NCBI GenBank assembly: GCA_947034885.2
Contig: OX344750.2
Span: forward strand, 1,054,001-1,118,000
Direction: 5' to 3'
DNA: 64,000 bases
From: Thuidium tamariscinum
Lineage: Eukaryota; Streptophyta; Bryopsida; Hypnales; Thuidiaceae
The notes under the pieces are model-generated. The model did not search any database. It saw nothing but the letters and a program-made list of their open reading frames with translations, and was not told the DNA's origin. This document shows, in pieces, positions 36,175 through 48,071 of the stretch. The stretch's first letter is position 1. Every line of letters begins with the position of its first letter. The translations under genes and the position numbers were made by a program.

Positions 36175-39100
36175 ATGGCGCGGGCCACGACGACTCGTCT
36201 CCTGGCCCTCGCGCGCTCCTCCCTCTCTGTTTCTTACGATCCCGCTCTCGCCTCCTCCCTATGGTCCTCCGCTCCTCGCCATTCCATTCGGCCCTGCTTC
36301 GATTTCACCCCTTGTGGCCTTTTGAGGCGCCATCTCGCCGGCGTTGCGAACCCTGTCGAGACGCGGGAGCAGTCATGGCGCGAGAGTATGGAGAAGATCC
36401 GAAACATCGGAATCTCGGCGCACATTGATTCGGGGAAAACGACTCTGACGGAGCGGGTGCTATTTTACACAGGCAAGATTCATGAGATTCATGAGGTGCG
36501 CGGAAAGGATGGCGTTGGGGCCAAGATGGATTCAATGGACCTGGAGCGTGAGAAGGGAATTACCATTCAGTCCGCTGCCACATACTGTACTTGGGGTGAC
36601 AGTCAGGTCCGCTTCCCTAAATGGCCAGGAATTGGTTCTATCTAACCTGCAGATGAGAGAGAAATTTTAGGAGCAGTGAGAAAGGAAAGCTGCTATAGCT
36701 CGGAATTTTTGTAATTATTTTTTCATGCTCCAATCGGTGCAATTGTGTGATACAGATCGTGAGAAATTTAATCTCGGTACTCTAGGGTTTCGCCAGCTGT
36801 GTTAAAATAGTGCACCGAGCACGGTTTGTATAGGGATGTGGAGCATGGGGAGCTTCTGCTGAGTTTCTGCTCACCGCAATTATATCTTGTGCGCTCTAGA
36901 TATGTTCTCTCTAACCTGCAGATAAGAAATTTAAGGGGTGTGAGATATCGTAATCCGGAAATTGATTTTTTATCGTGCTCCGATCGGTGAGGTTTAGCGA
37001 TACAGAGTTTGGCAAATTTTAATTACATAGTTTCTGCAGTCGAGTGCGTTTCATGCTATGCGCTGCAGCTACAAGAAATCTATATTTCGGGACAAGTAGA
37101 TTTTTTTGAAGTCAGTATTAAATGACTACACTTTATGCATTTGTTAGTGAATTCGTAAACTATGTGGATTTTATGTAAGCTGCATACTGTCAAGTACATG
37201 ATTTTCGACTTTTGGATGGTTGATTTATGTGAAGCACTTGTGACATCGCATGTAGTTCCGAACTAGTGCAGGATTTAGGAATTTCTCAGGTTTATGCTTC
37301 TTGAAGGTTGTAGCAGAAATTGTCATCGATTTTTCTTCATTTGCGTCGATTTACATTTCTACGGGCCATGTATTTCTCACACGCATTATTGATAAAAGTT
37401 CTGGTGGGGCACAGATCAACATCATTGATACGCCGGGTCACGTCGATTTCACAATTGAAGTGGAAAGAGCACTTCGCGTGCTTGACGGAGCGGTGCTCGT
37501 TCTTTGTAGTGTGGGAGGCGTGCAAAGTCAATCCATTACAGTTGATCGGCAAATGAGGCGATACAATGTTCCACGCGTTGCCTTTATCAATAAATTGGAT
37601 CGATCGGGAGCAGATCCTTGGAAAGTTATTGATCAGGTTATTTTTCTTCGAAGCATGATCGCACTACTGCTTTTGAGTATTATGCTGACACGTCGGGAAT
37701 TCCATCACTTTTGGTAACTAGTCAGTCTGTTCACCATTGCTGTGCTTTGTCCAGAATAAGAACTTACCATATGTCGTCAAGTATGTAATATGAATTTCCA
37801 GTTTTCCGAATGGGATGCAGGTGAGGAATAAGTTGAAACACAATTGTTCAGCAATTCAATATCCCATCGGGTTGGAAGACCAAATTAAGGGCCTCGTTGA
37901 CCTCGTCCACAATCAAGCCTACTACTTTCAGGGTGCTCATGGGTATGTCTTGTGCTTGGAAACCAAGATGTTCTTGCTGGGCGTTGTTCTATAAATGTAT
38001 TACTCATCTCCTATACCTTTATCACTATTGTTATCTATTTGGGTGTTGAGTACTCAGTAAAACTTTTATATAACTCAGCTTCTGGATTAACGTGTCTTTT
38101 GCAAATACAGAGAGAAAGTGCTGAAGGGAGACATTCCAAGTGAGATTGCAGCAGAAGTGATTGAGAAAAGGCGGGAGCTTATTGAGTCTGTTTCAGAGGT
38201 GGATGATGAGTTGGCAGATTTATTTCTCAACGACCAACCAATCACGGCTGCTGTTCTTTCAGTAGGTTTTGAATTTGCCTTTCTTTTATGTGTATCTATC
38301 TTGAATTTAAGCCTTGGCTTTCAGCTTTACTTATTGACTATTCATGCACTTCAGTGACATGCCTGTGCGCGGAGAAGTAAATTTGATGTGTTGCTCTGTC
38401 TCTTGTATTCATTTTGCACTTCTTTGGGGAATTTTTCATGACATAGTGTTAATCTGATATATGTTTAACATTTTTGCACTTGTAGGCTGCAGTGCGACGA
38501 GCCACTCTTAACCTGCACTTTATCCCTGTATTTATGGGTAGTGCATTTAAGAACAAGGTATGAAATCATTCCTCTTGCATTCGTTGTGGGTTCGTAACAT
38601 GGCATGGGTTTCTAGAATTGTCTATGTTTGACATTGGCTCTCCCTTGAATCATGTTAAGTTGGATAAGAGAATGAATATTGATGGTCTATTGACAGACTG
38701 TCAAAATCAGCAAGATGTCCTGGTCCTTTTGCTAATTGTGGCATTGGGCTCATTGGGCTCATTGGGCTCATTGGACAGTAATTTGGTATTTGAGTTCCAG
38801 TTGGTGATTGTTGAGTTGTGCAAGATAACACTCTAATTCGATGTAGAGCTTTGTTGAACGTTTCTTTACTTGCTTCTTACAGGGAGTTCAACTTCTTTTA
38901 GACGGTGTTGTGGAGTATTTGCCCAATCCACTAGAGGTTAGCAATTATGCGCTTGATCAGAACAAGAAGGAAGAAAAGGTAAATTTACATACTTTCATCT
39001 GCAACGGCGATGTGAATTAGGAGTTTGGCTGCATTGGACAGCAGTTCTTTCGTGTGCTGAATTTGCAATCCTGTATTATGTTCTTTGCGGTATGACTTTC

Positions 39101-42100
39101 AGGAATTTACGTAAACACACGGAACACGTTGTCTAATTTCAGAGTCTGTGTTGAGAAGCTCTAGTTTTGCGTGAACCTGTCTCGTTTTGTTCATAGTGGT
39201 CTCCACTTTGGCACTTTATTGCTCTGCAATTTTGCTGTAGGTGAAATGATTTCCTTTTTTGCAGGTGGAACTCACTGGGTCTCCAGATGGTAAGCTTGTC
39301 GCACTGGCTTTCAAACTGGAAGAGGGTCGTTTTGGCCAACTTACATACCTGAGGTGTGCAATATTGTCTGAGATCTCACTGTGTCGCTTTGCATACAGTG
39401 ATGCTGATTGCCTTGCTGTGATATCAGGGCTCATTACGACTGCGTGTTCATTTTAGTGAGTGTGGAGCCTTACATGTACTAGAATTCCTCATTTATGTGT
39501 ATTATTTTATTTTGTCACTTGATTACCCAAAAGTTTTAAGTGTGACCTTTTATTACTGCGAGATTTTTTTCGTTCTTATTAACCTTGCAGACGATTTGTT
39601 CAGTGTCTTTTCATTATTATCTTATGTCAGCGTTAAATGGATCGATGTGATCGACGTTATTATCAATTTCGCAGGATTTACGAGGGGACAATGCGAAGGG
39701 GGGACTTTATCATCAACTCTACCACGGGCAGAAAAGTGAAAGTGCCTAGGCTAGTGCGAATGCATTCTGATGATATGGAGGTTAGTTGAAGTCTCTCATT
39801 TACTGACAAATAGAACTTGATTTTGGGAGTTTCGGAACTTATGAGCAGTTTTTCATTTGTTGAGCACTAAATTGTTACTGTCGTTGTGTGTCTGTTCTTA
39901 GCATTGCCTTTCTGATTTGTATCTCAGGACATCCAAGAAGCCCACGCTGGGGAAATTGTTGCTGTTTTTGGTGTAGAATGTTCTTCGGGTGACACTTTTA
40001 CGGATGGATCTGTGAAATATACCATGACATCAATGAATGTTCCAGAGCCTGTGATGTCACTTGCCATTGCTCCTGCCTCAAAAGATGTGGGCCCTCAGGT
40101 CTGTTCATCCTTCCAATTTTCGAGAAAAGACAAAGCCATTTGGAAAGTTCGATGAGATGCTAAACTAAATTATGATTCAACTTCGGGCACCTTGAGTGAC
40201 GAGGCAACCTTAATCCCATGCGCCCATTTGAAGTAGAACTCATGTTATTTTATTGTGGGTTGATAGTTTTCAAAGGCTCTAAATCGGTTTCAGAAAGAGG
40301 ATCCAACATTCCGAGTCAGCTTGGATCCAGACAGTGGACAGGTAAGTCAAATTGCTGACTGTTTTCTTCTTACTCCGTGAACATTGTAGGTGTTGTGATA
40401 TGTACAAGCCCCTAACTTTTACAAAGCTAGAATGCTTTTAGTCTGTGAGTTGCATCTTTATTGTGGGGGGATGTGTCTGAGGAGGTTGGTCGTTTTTTTG
40501 CAGACCATTATTTCTGGAATGGGAGAACTACATCTTGACATATATGTTGAACGCATTCGGCGCGAATACAAGGTTTTGACCCCTTATTTCATGCCTCCAA
40601 TGCACCCTCTCCTGCATTGTCTTTAAAGCTTGTTGGCAATGCCACCAGGGCTCATGAATGTTTACTAAATTAGGAAGCTGATAGCCGCCCATTCTATTGC
40701 AACGCACGTATGAGAGGAACTCTGTCAGGTAGTTTAGTGTTTCGAAGAAGATATCAATTTACTCATTTTTCTGCAGGTAGATGCCGTAGTGGGAAAGCCA
40801 CAAGTGAACTTTAGGGAGACCATAACCCAGCGCGCAGAGTTCGATTATCTCCATCGGAAGCAAAGTGGTGGACAGGGTCAATATGGTCGCGTTGTCGGGT
40901 ATGTGAGCAGACTTTTTTTTTTACTCTGATTACTTAATCGTCTTTGCTGTGCAGATTTCTTTGTATCATGATTGTGGTATGCTGACATTGCATTTACTGT
41001 GTTGGTTTTGTGTTTGCTGGATAGTTACATTGAACCCCTGCCAGAAGCAAGTGAAAGGAAATTTGAGTTCGAGAATATGATGGTCGGGCAAGCTGTCCCC
41101 TCTCAATTTATTGCGGCTATCGAAAAAGGCTTTATTGAAGCTAGCAACTCGTATGTACTGCCTTCTCTTTTATTATTTCTGAGTGGAATTATTCAGTGCT
41201 CATTACCTAAGTAGGAATCTCAGGTAATAGAGACGGTAGTTTTTATGCTATCACCACTTGTATCAATTCTCTTGTTTGATGAAATATTCGACTGAGGACA
41301 TGGTCAGAAGCAATGTCATATTCATCGTCCATTTCCTTGCTGCAGTTTGGACTTCATTGACTTGGATTTTAATTCTTATGCTAGTATGAACTACTTCTGA
41401 TTGGTGCATTGAATCATTCTTGGCTGTGCAGAGGGGCTTTGATTGGTCATCCTGTGGAGAACTTGCGAGTGGTTTTGACTGATGGTGCCTCACACGCTGT
41501 AGACTCCAGTGAACTGGCGTTCAAGCTGGCTGCTCTTTATGCATTCCGTCAGGTGCAGTTTTTACGCCGCTTAAGTTACAATTTCTAACGATTATTTGCG
41601 TACTGTTTACTGCTAATCATTGTTATTTCCTAATACTTCTTCTAGTGAAGCCTGAATAGGGTAACAAGATCTCATGATTTCTGATGTAGTTGCTGCTCTT
41701 GTGTTCCAGTGTTACGCGGCAGCAAAGCCTGTTATTCTAGAGCCGGTTATGCTTGTGGAGCTTAGAGCTCCTGTAGAGTTTCAGGGTGGAATTATTGGGG
41801 ATATTAACAGGTATGCTTTCTAGCATTTCTTGTTTCCCCACTTTCACATATGCTCCATTGAGAAGACTATTTCTACAATTTTTTGTTCGTCTGATAATTG
41901 TTGAAATTAGATCTAGACTGCGTTTCTGTTTTCTGTTTTGATCCTTTTGTTAAAAGCTCAGAGTGATTGCAAAGCTGTAAAAGTAGTCCAATCTTGTGAT
42001 GCTTTGAGATATGAATCTAGTAAGCTCATCAGCTGCTGTCATCATGGACATTGTGACAGGAGGAAAGGCATTATTGTAGGTAGCGACCAAGAGGGTGACG

Positions 42101-42767
42101 ATGCTGTTGTCCTGGCACATGTGAGCATCTGACCCAACTAGTCTTTTACTCCTTTTTTAGGTGTTTGTACCATCATGTATGTTCCTTGGGCCGGGAGCTC
42201 CAATGTAGACATGAAATTTGTACCATTTACTGTAATTTACTTTATTATATTTGAATCAACTGAATTGTAGAGTTTCTAGAGTACGAGAGTTGATCTTCGA
42301 TTTCGCTTCCCTCTTTTCGTCCTGCACTTTTCTGTCCTCGTAGGTACAAAATCTTTCTTGGTCAACATCCATTCTGGATATTTAACCGATCAGTTTCTAA
42401 CGTGCCATGGAGTACCTCTCGGGAAGTTTTCGATCACTAATAATATATTTTCGGACAGGTACCTTTGAACAACATGTTTGGGTACTCGACTGGATTGCGC
42501 TCCATGACACAGGTACACGTCCGAGCACATAACTTTGGCCTTACTGTACTGGTAGTCAACTTACGTCTCATTCAGTTTTGACTCATTTTTGTCGTGACAC
42601 CCGTTTTATCTTAGAAACCACAAAGACGATTTCTGAACACAGATGACCATCCCTGTTGACAGGGTAAGGGAGAATTCACAATGGAGTATTATCAGCATGG
42701 TGCTGTGCCCCAAGAAGCGCAAGCAGTGCTGGTGAAGGAGTACACAAACAAAAGAGTTGCTTTGTAA
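36175..42767 (+). CDS. MEFG1: Elongation factor G, mitochondrial, 18 coding exons
   Basis: GTPase that moves tRNA and mRNA through the mitochondrial ribosome. Coding exons: 36175-36606, 37415-37636, 37821-37942, 38111-38261, 38486-38557, 38883-38978, 39265-39353, 39675-39780, 39928-40098, 40267-40341, 40504-40572, 40777-40898, 41025-41150, 41432-41552, 41710-41810, 42060-42120, 42459-42512, 42663-42767. All introns are GT-AG, and the sum is 2295 nt, giving 764 residues, close to plant mitochondrial EF-G. The N-terminus ([17 protein letters not shown], Arg/Ser-rich, no acidic residues for 20 positions) fits a mitochondrial targeting peptide. G motifs: AHIDSGKT (82-89), DTPGH (149-153), NKLD (203-206). 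Domain IV-V blocks [11 protein letters not shown] and [20 protein letters not shown] are intact. I chose the first ATG; an upstream extension of the frame has no ATG. It looks functional. Confidence 0.95.
38737..38774. repeat. 9-bp minisatellite in EF-G intron 5
   Basis: About four tandem copies of CATTGGGCT within the intron between coding exons 5 and 6. No effect on splicing signals is visible. Confidence 0.8.
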
Positions 42768-44688
42768 GCAAGTTAGAAGTCTGTCTAAGGGCCCGATGTT
42801 CATGGCGTAGATGCGCTACGAGAAGCTGTGTTTATGCACCCCACGTGTTAACGTTCCTCGCATTCTCTTGCTACATGCTTACATTTTTTGGAGAATCTGG
42901 GACATCCATCAGAGGAATTGCATCCTTTCACTTCCTTGGTGTACATCGATACCGCAGGTTTATGCCGGCACTGTATTTCATTGAGGGTACGAGGAGGTAG
43001 CATTCCCCCTATTATATAGATGCCAGCAATTTCAGAAGTTACACTCTGCTTCAAGAGCCAGTCAAATGGGGTGCTTGTCCTTTATTCTCGCGGAACGTAG
43101 CTTTATAGATTAATCGTTGGCGGAGCTCTACCTCCTTATTGATTAGAATGAGGGCAGGCCTTCCAGTAGAAATATATCATAAATACTGATCATAGGACAC
43201 TGTTCTCTGTGTTCGGTCTCTCCTCAAATCCTGGCATCTTTTTTGGTTGTCTAATTATTGCTCGAATCGAAGTAAAGCACACAGAATTCTTGTTTGTGTC
43301 TTTCCTCGATTGACTCTGCCACAGCAATCGTAGTATCTACTGTTGGTTTCCAATTGCAGTGGGTGAAAAAATATGTGAGTCCACTACGACCATGGCCAGG
43401 GGGATTGACCTCTTTACTGCCCCGCGTGTTACCCCCGGAGAAAAACACTGAAATTTTTAATTTGCAAATTTTGAAATGATATTTGCCATCAGAGACCCAA
43501 AATTATGTAGGAGTGGTGAAGAAATACAAAATTTATGTGGCACAGCATAAGAGCCATGATCATGGGTGTCTGAATAACCAGATAGAAGGACAATGTAGAC
43601 ACTAAGTGCTTGTTGGATGATAATTCCTCTATGTAGGATAGAAGTGATGAACAATACATACATACATACAATGAAGTTGTTTGTTTTATTTATTATGGTG
43701 AGATTTCCTAATCTGAGTGTCTTCCTATTGTGTTCTTTGTATTATTGGAAAGCTCTTTGTATGGACTTTGTTTTGCGGTGTTTGAACCTAAGGTATGAAA
43801 GATATTAAATATCAAAGTTTTTATGAATTATTATGAATTAAAAAATTAGAAAATTACTTTTACTTTCATTTTGATTGGTGACAGTATAAAGGACACTAGT
43901 TTGGCGTAAAAGGGGAGTTTGTATAGTACAAAGTAGTTTGCATAATACGTGCTCTTGGGTTCTAGGGTGTGCTCTTGGGTTCTAGGGTTTTTGTTAAGCA
44001 AAACATTCACATGATACTAAAAAGAATTACGGGGTATTTCTCTAGTGACTTAGATGGAGTTAATTCAATTTCTCTTCCCCTTACTATATAAAAAAATTAC
44101 AAAAAATTTGTAGAGCTTTTTGAATCATGTTCTATTTGGGGTGCTTGCAGAACACATACATAACATTCTATAGTAGTGAAGCTAATTGGCTCCCACCCAA
44201 CGAAATGGTGTGAAATATTCTACACCAAAATCAATAACTACTAATATGTGTATCAGGCATGCTGAAATTGTTAGATGATAATTTTCACTTAGCTAAGCAG
44301 GTGCCAGGGTTACAAGCATGTCAAAATTGTCAGATGATACTTAATTTTCACTTAGCTAGCAAAGTACCAGGATAACAATAGAAAAATTAATTGCAAAATA
44401 TTTTCTTTTATCATACTTTAATTCCCAATCTAGATGTTTTTTGGAATGAGACCTTTAAAGAGGGAAATGCAGCCTCTTTGAAGGCTACTAAATGTTATGC
44501 AAACAGGCTATGTGGATGTAAGCTTGTTGGTTCCCTTATTGCGCATTAAAGGGCACCCAAAAATGGGTCAGGAGTGGATACTTCTACCTTAGTTCCCTAA
44601 ACTGCAAACAAGTGGAGGTCGGTTGCCATGCTGAGCATCAAGGCCTGAACACAATCTTTGGAGATTAAAAGAATTGTTTTAATAAAGT
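42768..44688. other. EF-G 3' flank and AT-rich intergenic DNA
   Basis: The first several hundred bases (to about 43250) keep gene-like composition and probably hold the 3' untranslated region. The rest is repeat-like: one end of the GATGACAAAGAAT-type repeat near 43598-43640, an 18-bp doubled text at 43952-43989, and a diverged tandem duplication of about 60 bp at 44257-44375 (CTTAGCTA-containing). No gene was recognised. Confidence 0.45.
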
Positions 44689-45343
44689 TAACCCCTAAAT
44701 GCCCAAGGCTTTTTTTGAACTTCTAGGAATTTGTTTTAAAGTGAAAAAAAGTAAACTTTATGATGAATCTTATCAATTTTTTTAGAATGTAATTGTACAA
44801 ATTCAAACTCTAGACATGTTAGAGATTACTTTGGAAAAGAAAACACAATAATATCACTTATGGATTGAAAGATTATAATGCTTGATCATGAAGGTGTTAA
44901 AATTGCAAAAGTGATATGAAGTCTTTCAATCCTCTTTTTACAAGTCAAATCTTAAAATTTGGTGACCAAAAAAATATGAGATGAAAGGCCCTAACATGTA
45001 TAACCCCAATCAATTTATAGCTTCTCAAAATCTACCCTACAATTTTCTTAAATGAATTCTTAATGTCATTTTTTTTCCAAGATCTAGTGTATTTGACGGC
45101 TCATTTCCAAGAGTTCTCATCATTAGAGAAAGTCAAGATTGCAATGGGTACCCTTACACAAAATCTTAAATAAAAAAATCATAGTCAATCATTTTCAAGA
45201 TCAGATTTTTGATGCTTAAAGTAGACTTCAAAAAGAATTCTCTAAAAATAAAAACCACTAAAAAATGTGACTTGATTAGGTTTTGTTTAACTTCAAAGTT
45301 TTGCAACCACCATATTTTGGTGCCTTGGGCATTTAGGGATTAA
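44689..45343. mobile_element. 647-bp TTAA-flanked element
   Basis: The element is 44693-45339 between TTAA at 44689-44692 and 45340-45343. The termini CCCCTAAATGCCCAAGG and CCTTGGGCATTTAGGGA are inverted repeats with one mismatch at the outer edge. It shares the CCCCTAAA start with the element at 34327-35265, but the interior differs. It is non-coding and likely a piggyBac-type non-autonomous element. Confidence 0.75.
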
Positions 45344-45398
45344 CAGTTAATCTATGAAAATTTATTGAAAATCATAATTATAAATAATAATAACTTGA

Positions 45399-45474
45399 TA
45401 CTCCCTTGGTTTCTAAAAAAAAATGTGTTTCCCTTGTATAGGGAACACAAGTTTTTTTAGAAACAAAGGAAGTA
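45399..45474. mobile_element. 72-bp Stowaway-like MITE
   Basis: 45401-45472 forms a hairpin: CTCCCTTGGTTTCTAAAAA on the left and its inverse TTTTTAGAAACAAAGGAAG on the right, flanked by TA on both sides. CTCCCT ends with a TA duplication are typical of Stowaway MITEs (Tc1/mariner superfamily). It is very short for the family and may be internally deleted. Confidence 0.65.
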
Positions 45475-46595
45475 AGTTACAACTACCAAAACAATTAGCC
45501 ATTGAGAGCATTGCCAATGCATCACTCTAAATGACTCACTAAGTAGATTACTATCTTTTGATATTTGTTGAATCAGAACTTCAATCTCATTACTAGAGTT
45601 GAAAGTGCATATAAATTTCATTAGATGAACATAATTTATTTTACAAAATAATTTTTGAAGATAAATAATCTAATGTACTAGATTTATAAGAATATAATTT
45701 CTATTTCATTTGGTGCCTCTTCAAAAAAAGTTCTGCTTTTCTTAACACACAATGCTTTAGTCTAAGCAATAATGAAAAAAGAACTTAAAAAAATTCATTT
45801 ATAATTTATTCTTTGTTATAGAGTGTATTTATATCTACATGAAAAAACTTTATTCCTTCCATGCCAATTAATGATGTGAAAGTTATGAACTATGAAGTGC
45901 CTTGAATTGAATAGCCTTTGGAGGTTTGGTTCAATGAAATTGTGAATAAGTCCAAGACATCTCAGGGGGTGAATTTTCTTCAAATTATTGATGTTGGATT
46001 TAGGCTTCTTTTCAAGGTTTGAAATTTTAAAAACCTAATGAGTATAGAAGAAGGATTCATTCACATTTTATAGAAAGCAATCATTTTTTTCTTTAGGAAC
46101 TTGTATGAATGATTTTCATGCAATTCAACTATCCAACTCTATTTTATTTCAATGATTATATTTATATTGGAGGGGAGGGGGGGGGGATCTAAATTGAAAT
46201 ATGAAACTTTGGTCCTCAAAGAATTAAAAAATAAGTTTTTGCGTATTTGTCCCTTTCTTTTGTTGGCATGGAAGGAATGAAATTTTTTTCATAAGATGAT
46301 CATCAACAACAACAATAGAAATATCTCTCCCTTGCAATATACTAATCATCAATAGGTATGTGGAGCAACTCAAAATCCTAGCTTAGAAACTAATTGCTAT
46401 AATAAATAACTTCCCCAAATCTTGAAAAGTGCATTTAAGAATACTGGTTCTTTAGTATTTAGTATTTTTTTTTTAAGTACAAACTAATACACCCATTGTG
46501 TGTCCTACCTAAGTCTTAAAAGATTGTAAGTGAGAGTAGGAGTCATCTTTGATTAAGAATATAATAAACTATAAAATAGGAGATATTATTTTATT
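45475..46595. other. AT-rich intergenic DNA
   Basis: No gene, long open frame or transposon terminus was recognised. A guanine run with one A lies near 46170-46187. Confidence 0.5.
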
Positions 46596-47890
46596 CTTTT
46601 CAACCCCTTAAGTACCTTGAATATCTTTTCACCAAAAACACTCCAAAATTGCCATTTCCAATACAAATTTTAGTTAAAAACAATAACTTGAGGCACATGT
46701 AATCAATGTATCTTGTAGTTCACTCATTGAAAAAGATGTACAAAGAATTTCAAAGATTTCTACCAAGTGAATTGCACAACATTTGTTAGAATTTGAAATG
46801 ACAAAAATCTTTTCTTAGTACACCAAAAAACAAGCGGTAGTTGCACTTCAAAAGGTCACATTTGAATGAAAAAATGTCCATATTTGTGGTTCTTTTTTGG
46901 ATTCATTCTTCAAAAAAAACTTGCTATATTCTAGAAAAATTTCATATCATTTGGAATTTTACAACATGTAGGAAAAATAGTAAGTAGAAAGAGATAGTGA
47001 ATTAATCTTTAATACTGAAATGTTGATAATTTATTTAGGGAATCAAAAAATCCCAATCCCAATGGTTATAATGTTATGATGAAAAATCTAAATTATATAG
47101 TATTATTTTTTTCAAAAAATACTCAATATTGAGTAAAATAAAGGATTTCAAAGTTTATTATAGTGTTGGAAATTTATAATTGCATATAGACTAAAACTCT
47201 TCATAATTTTCATCTCATTAATCGAAATAGAATAATAAAAAGCTTCCTACATATATGTAAATCTATTTCAAATTTTTGCTTCTATAAGCGGATTTTTATG
47301 ATTTGTCCATACTATTTATTTGAAGGAGAAAAACTACATATGATACAATAACTTTGGATGAAAGTATAAAAGAATGACTAGTTTCCATAGTGTTTCCTAC
47401 AGTACTCATGATTTTTTGGGGAATATTGTATAATTAGAATTTTTTATTTTATTTTTAAATGTCCAATTTATGTACCTTTAAGAAGAAGGTACTCTAGGTA
47501 GGAAAAGTGTAGAAAAGATCTTTAAGTAGGAGAACTAGAAAAGTGCAAAATTTCGTGAAAATAAAAACTTTGACATTTTAATTTGTAAAAGATAAGGGAA
47601 TTTTTTTAAAAACTAAAAAATGGCCATTTGGGATAACTTTATGATGAAGAGATTTCACCAAAAGAATTTTAGAAAAGAGTCTTGAATGTTCAAAAAAGCA
47701 TGTGCAAGGGAGGCTTGCTAGCATACATGTAGAGGAAAGAAAACAATGATTTTTTGAATTTCCTTTAGTAGAAACATGCCTACCTAATGAGGGAATGGAC
47801 CACAAAAGTTTTAGCTTCAGATCATTAATTTTGGGTACTCCTGAGTACTAAAACCCCCTAAACTACAAAGTGTGACAAAAATTGTTGTGC
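46596..47890. repeat. Chimeric repeat: left part of TTAA family joined to a GGGTNRTTGCAAG-family interior
   Basis: From 46600 (CCCCTTAAGTACC) to about 47360 the text follows the left and middle parts of the element at 34327-35265 at low identity. From about 47370 to 47880 it follows the interior of the element at 52278-53009 (shared landmarks are AAGAAGAAGGTAC, AAGTAGGAGAACTAGAAAAG and CATGCCTACCTA). Neither family's right terminus is present. It is probably an old insertion followed by deletion. Confidence 0.5.
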
Positions 47891-48071
47891 TTAACCCCTA
47901 AAGTTCCTTCATTATGTTTTCACTAAAATCACTCCAAAACTACCATTTCTATTGCAAAGGTGTATAAGAACAAATTAATTGATTTTAGTCATACGTAATC
48001 GTAAGATCTTGACATCTTGTAGTAGGGTGGTTCAAAAATGTATGGTATTTTTTTGGAATTTTTTGAATATG
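47891..48071. repeat. Left end of a third TTAA-family copy, split by block C copy 2
   Basis: Starts TTAA then CCCCTAAAGTTCC, follows 34327-34480 of the intact relative, and is cut at 48071 by block C copy 2. It resumes at 51883 with GTAGATTGGAAG, which corresponds to GTAGATTGCAAG at 34494 in the relative. Its right terminus was not found. Confidence 0.65.
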
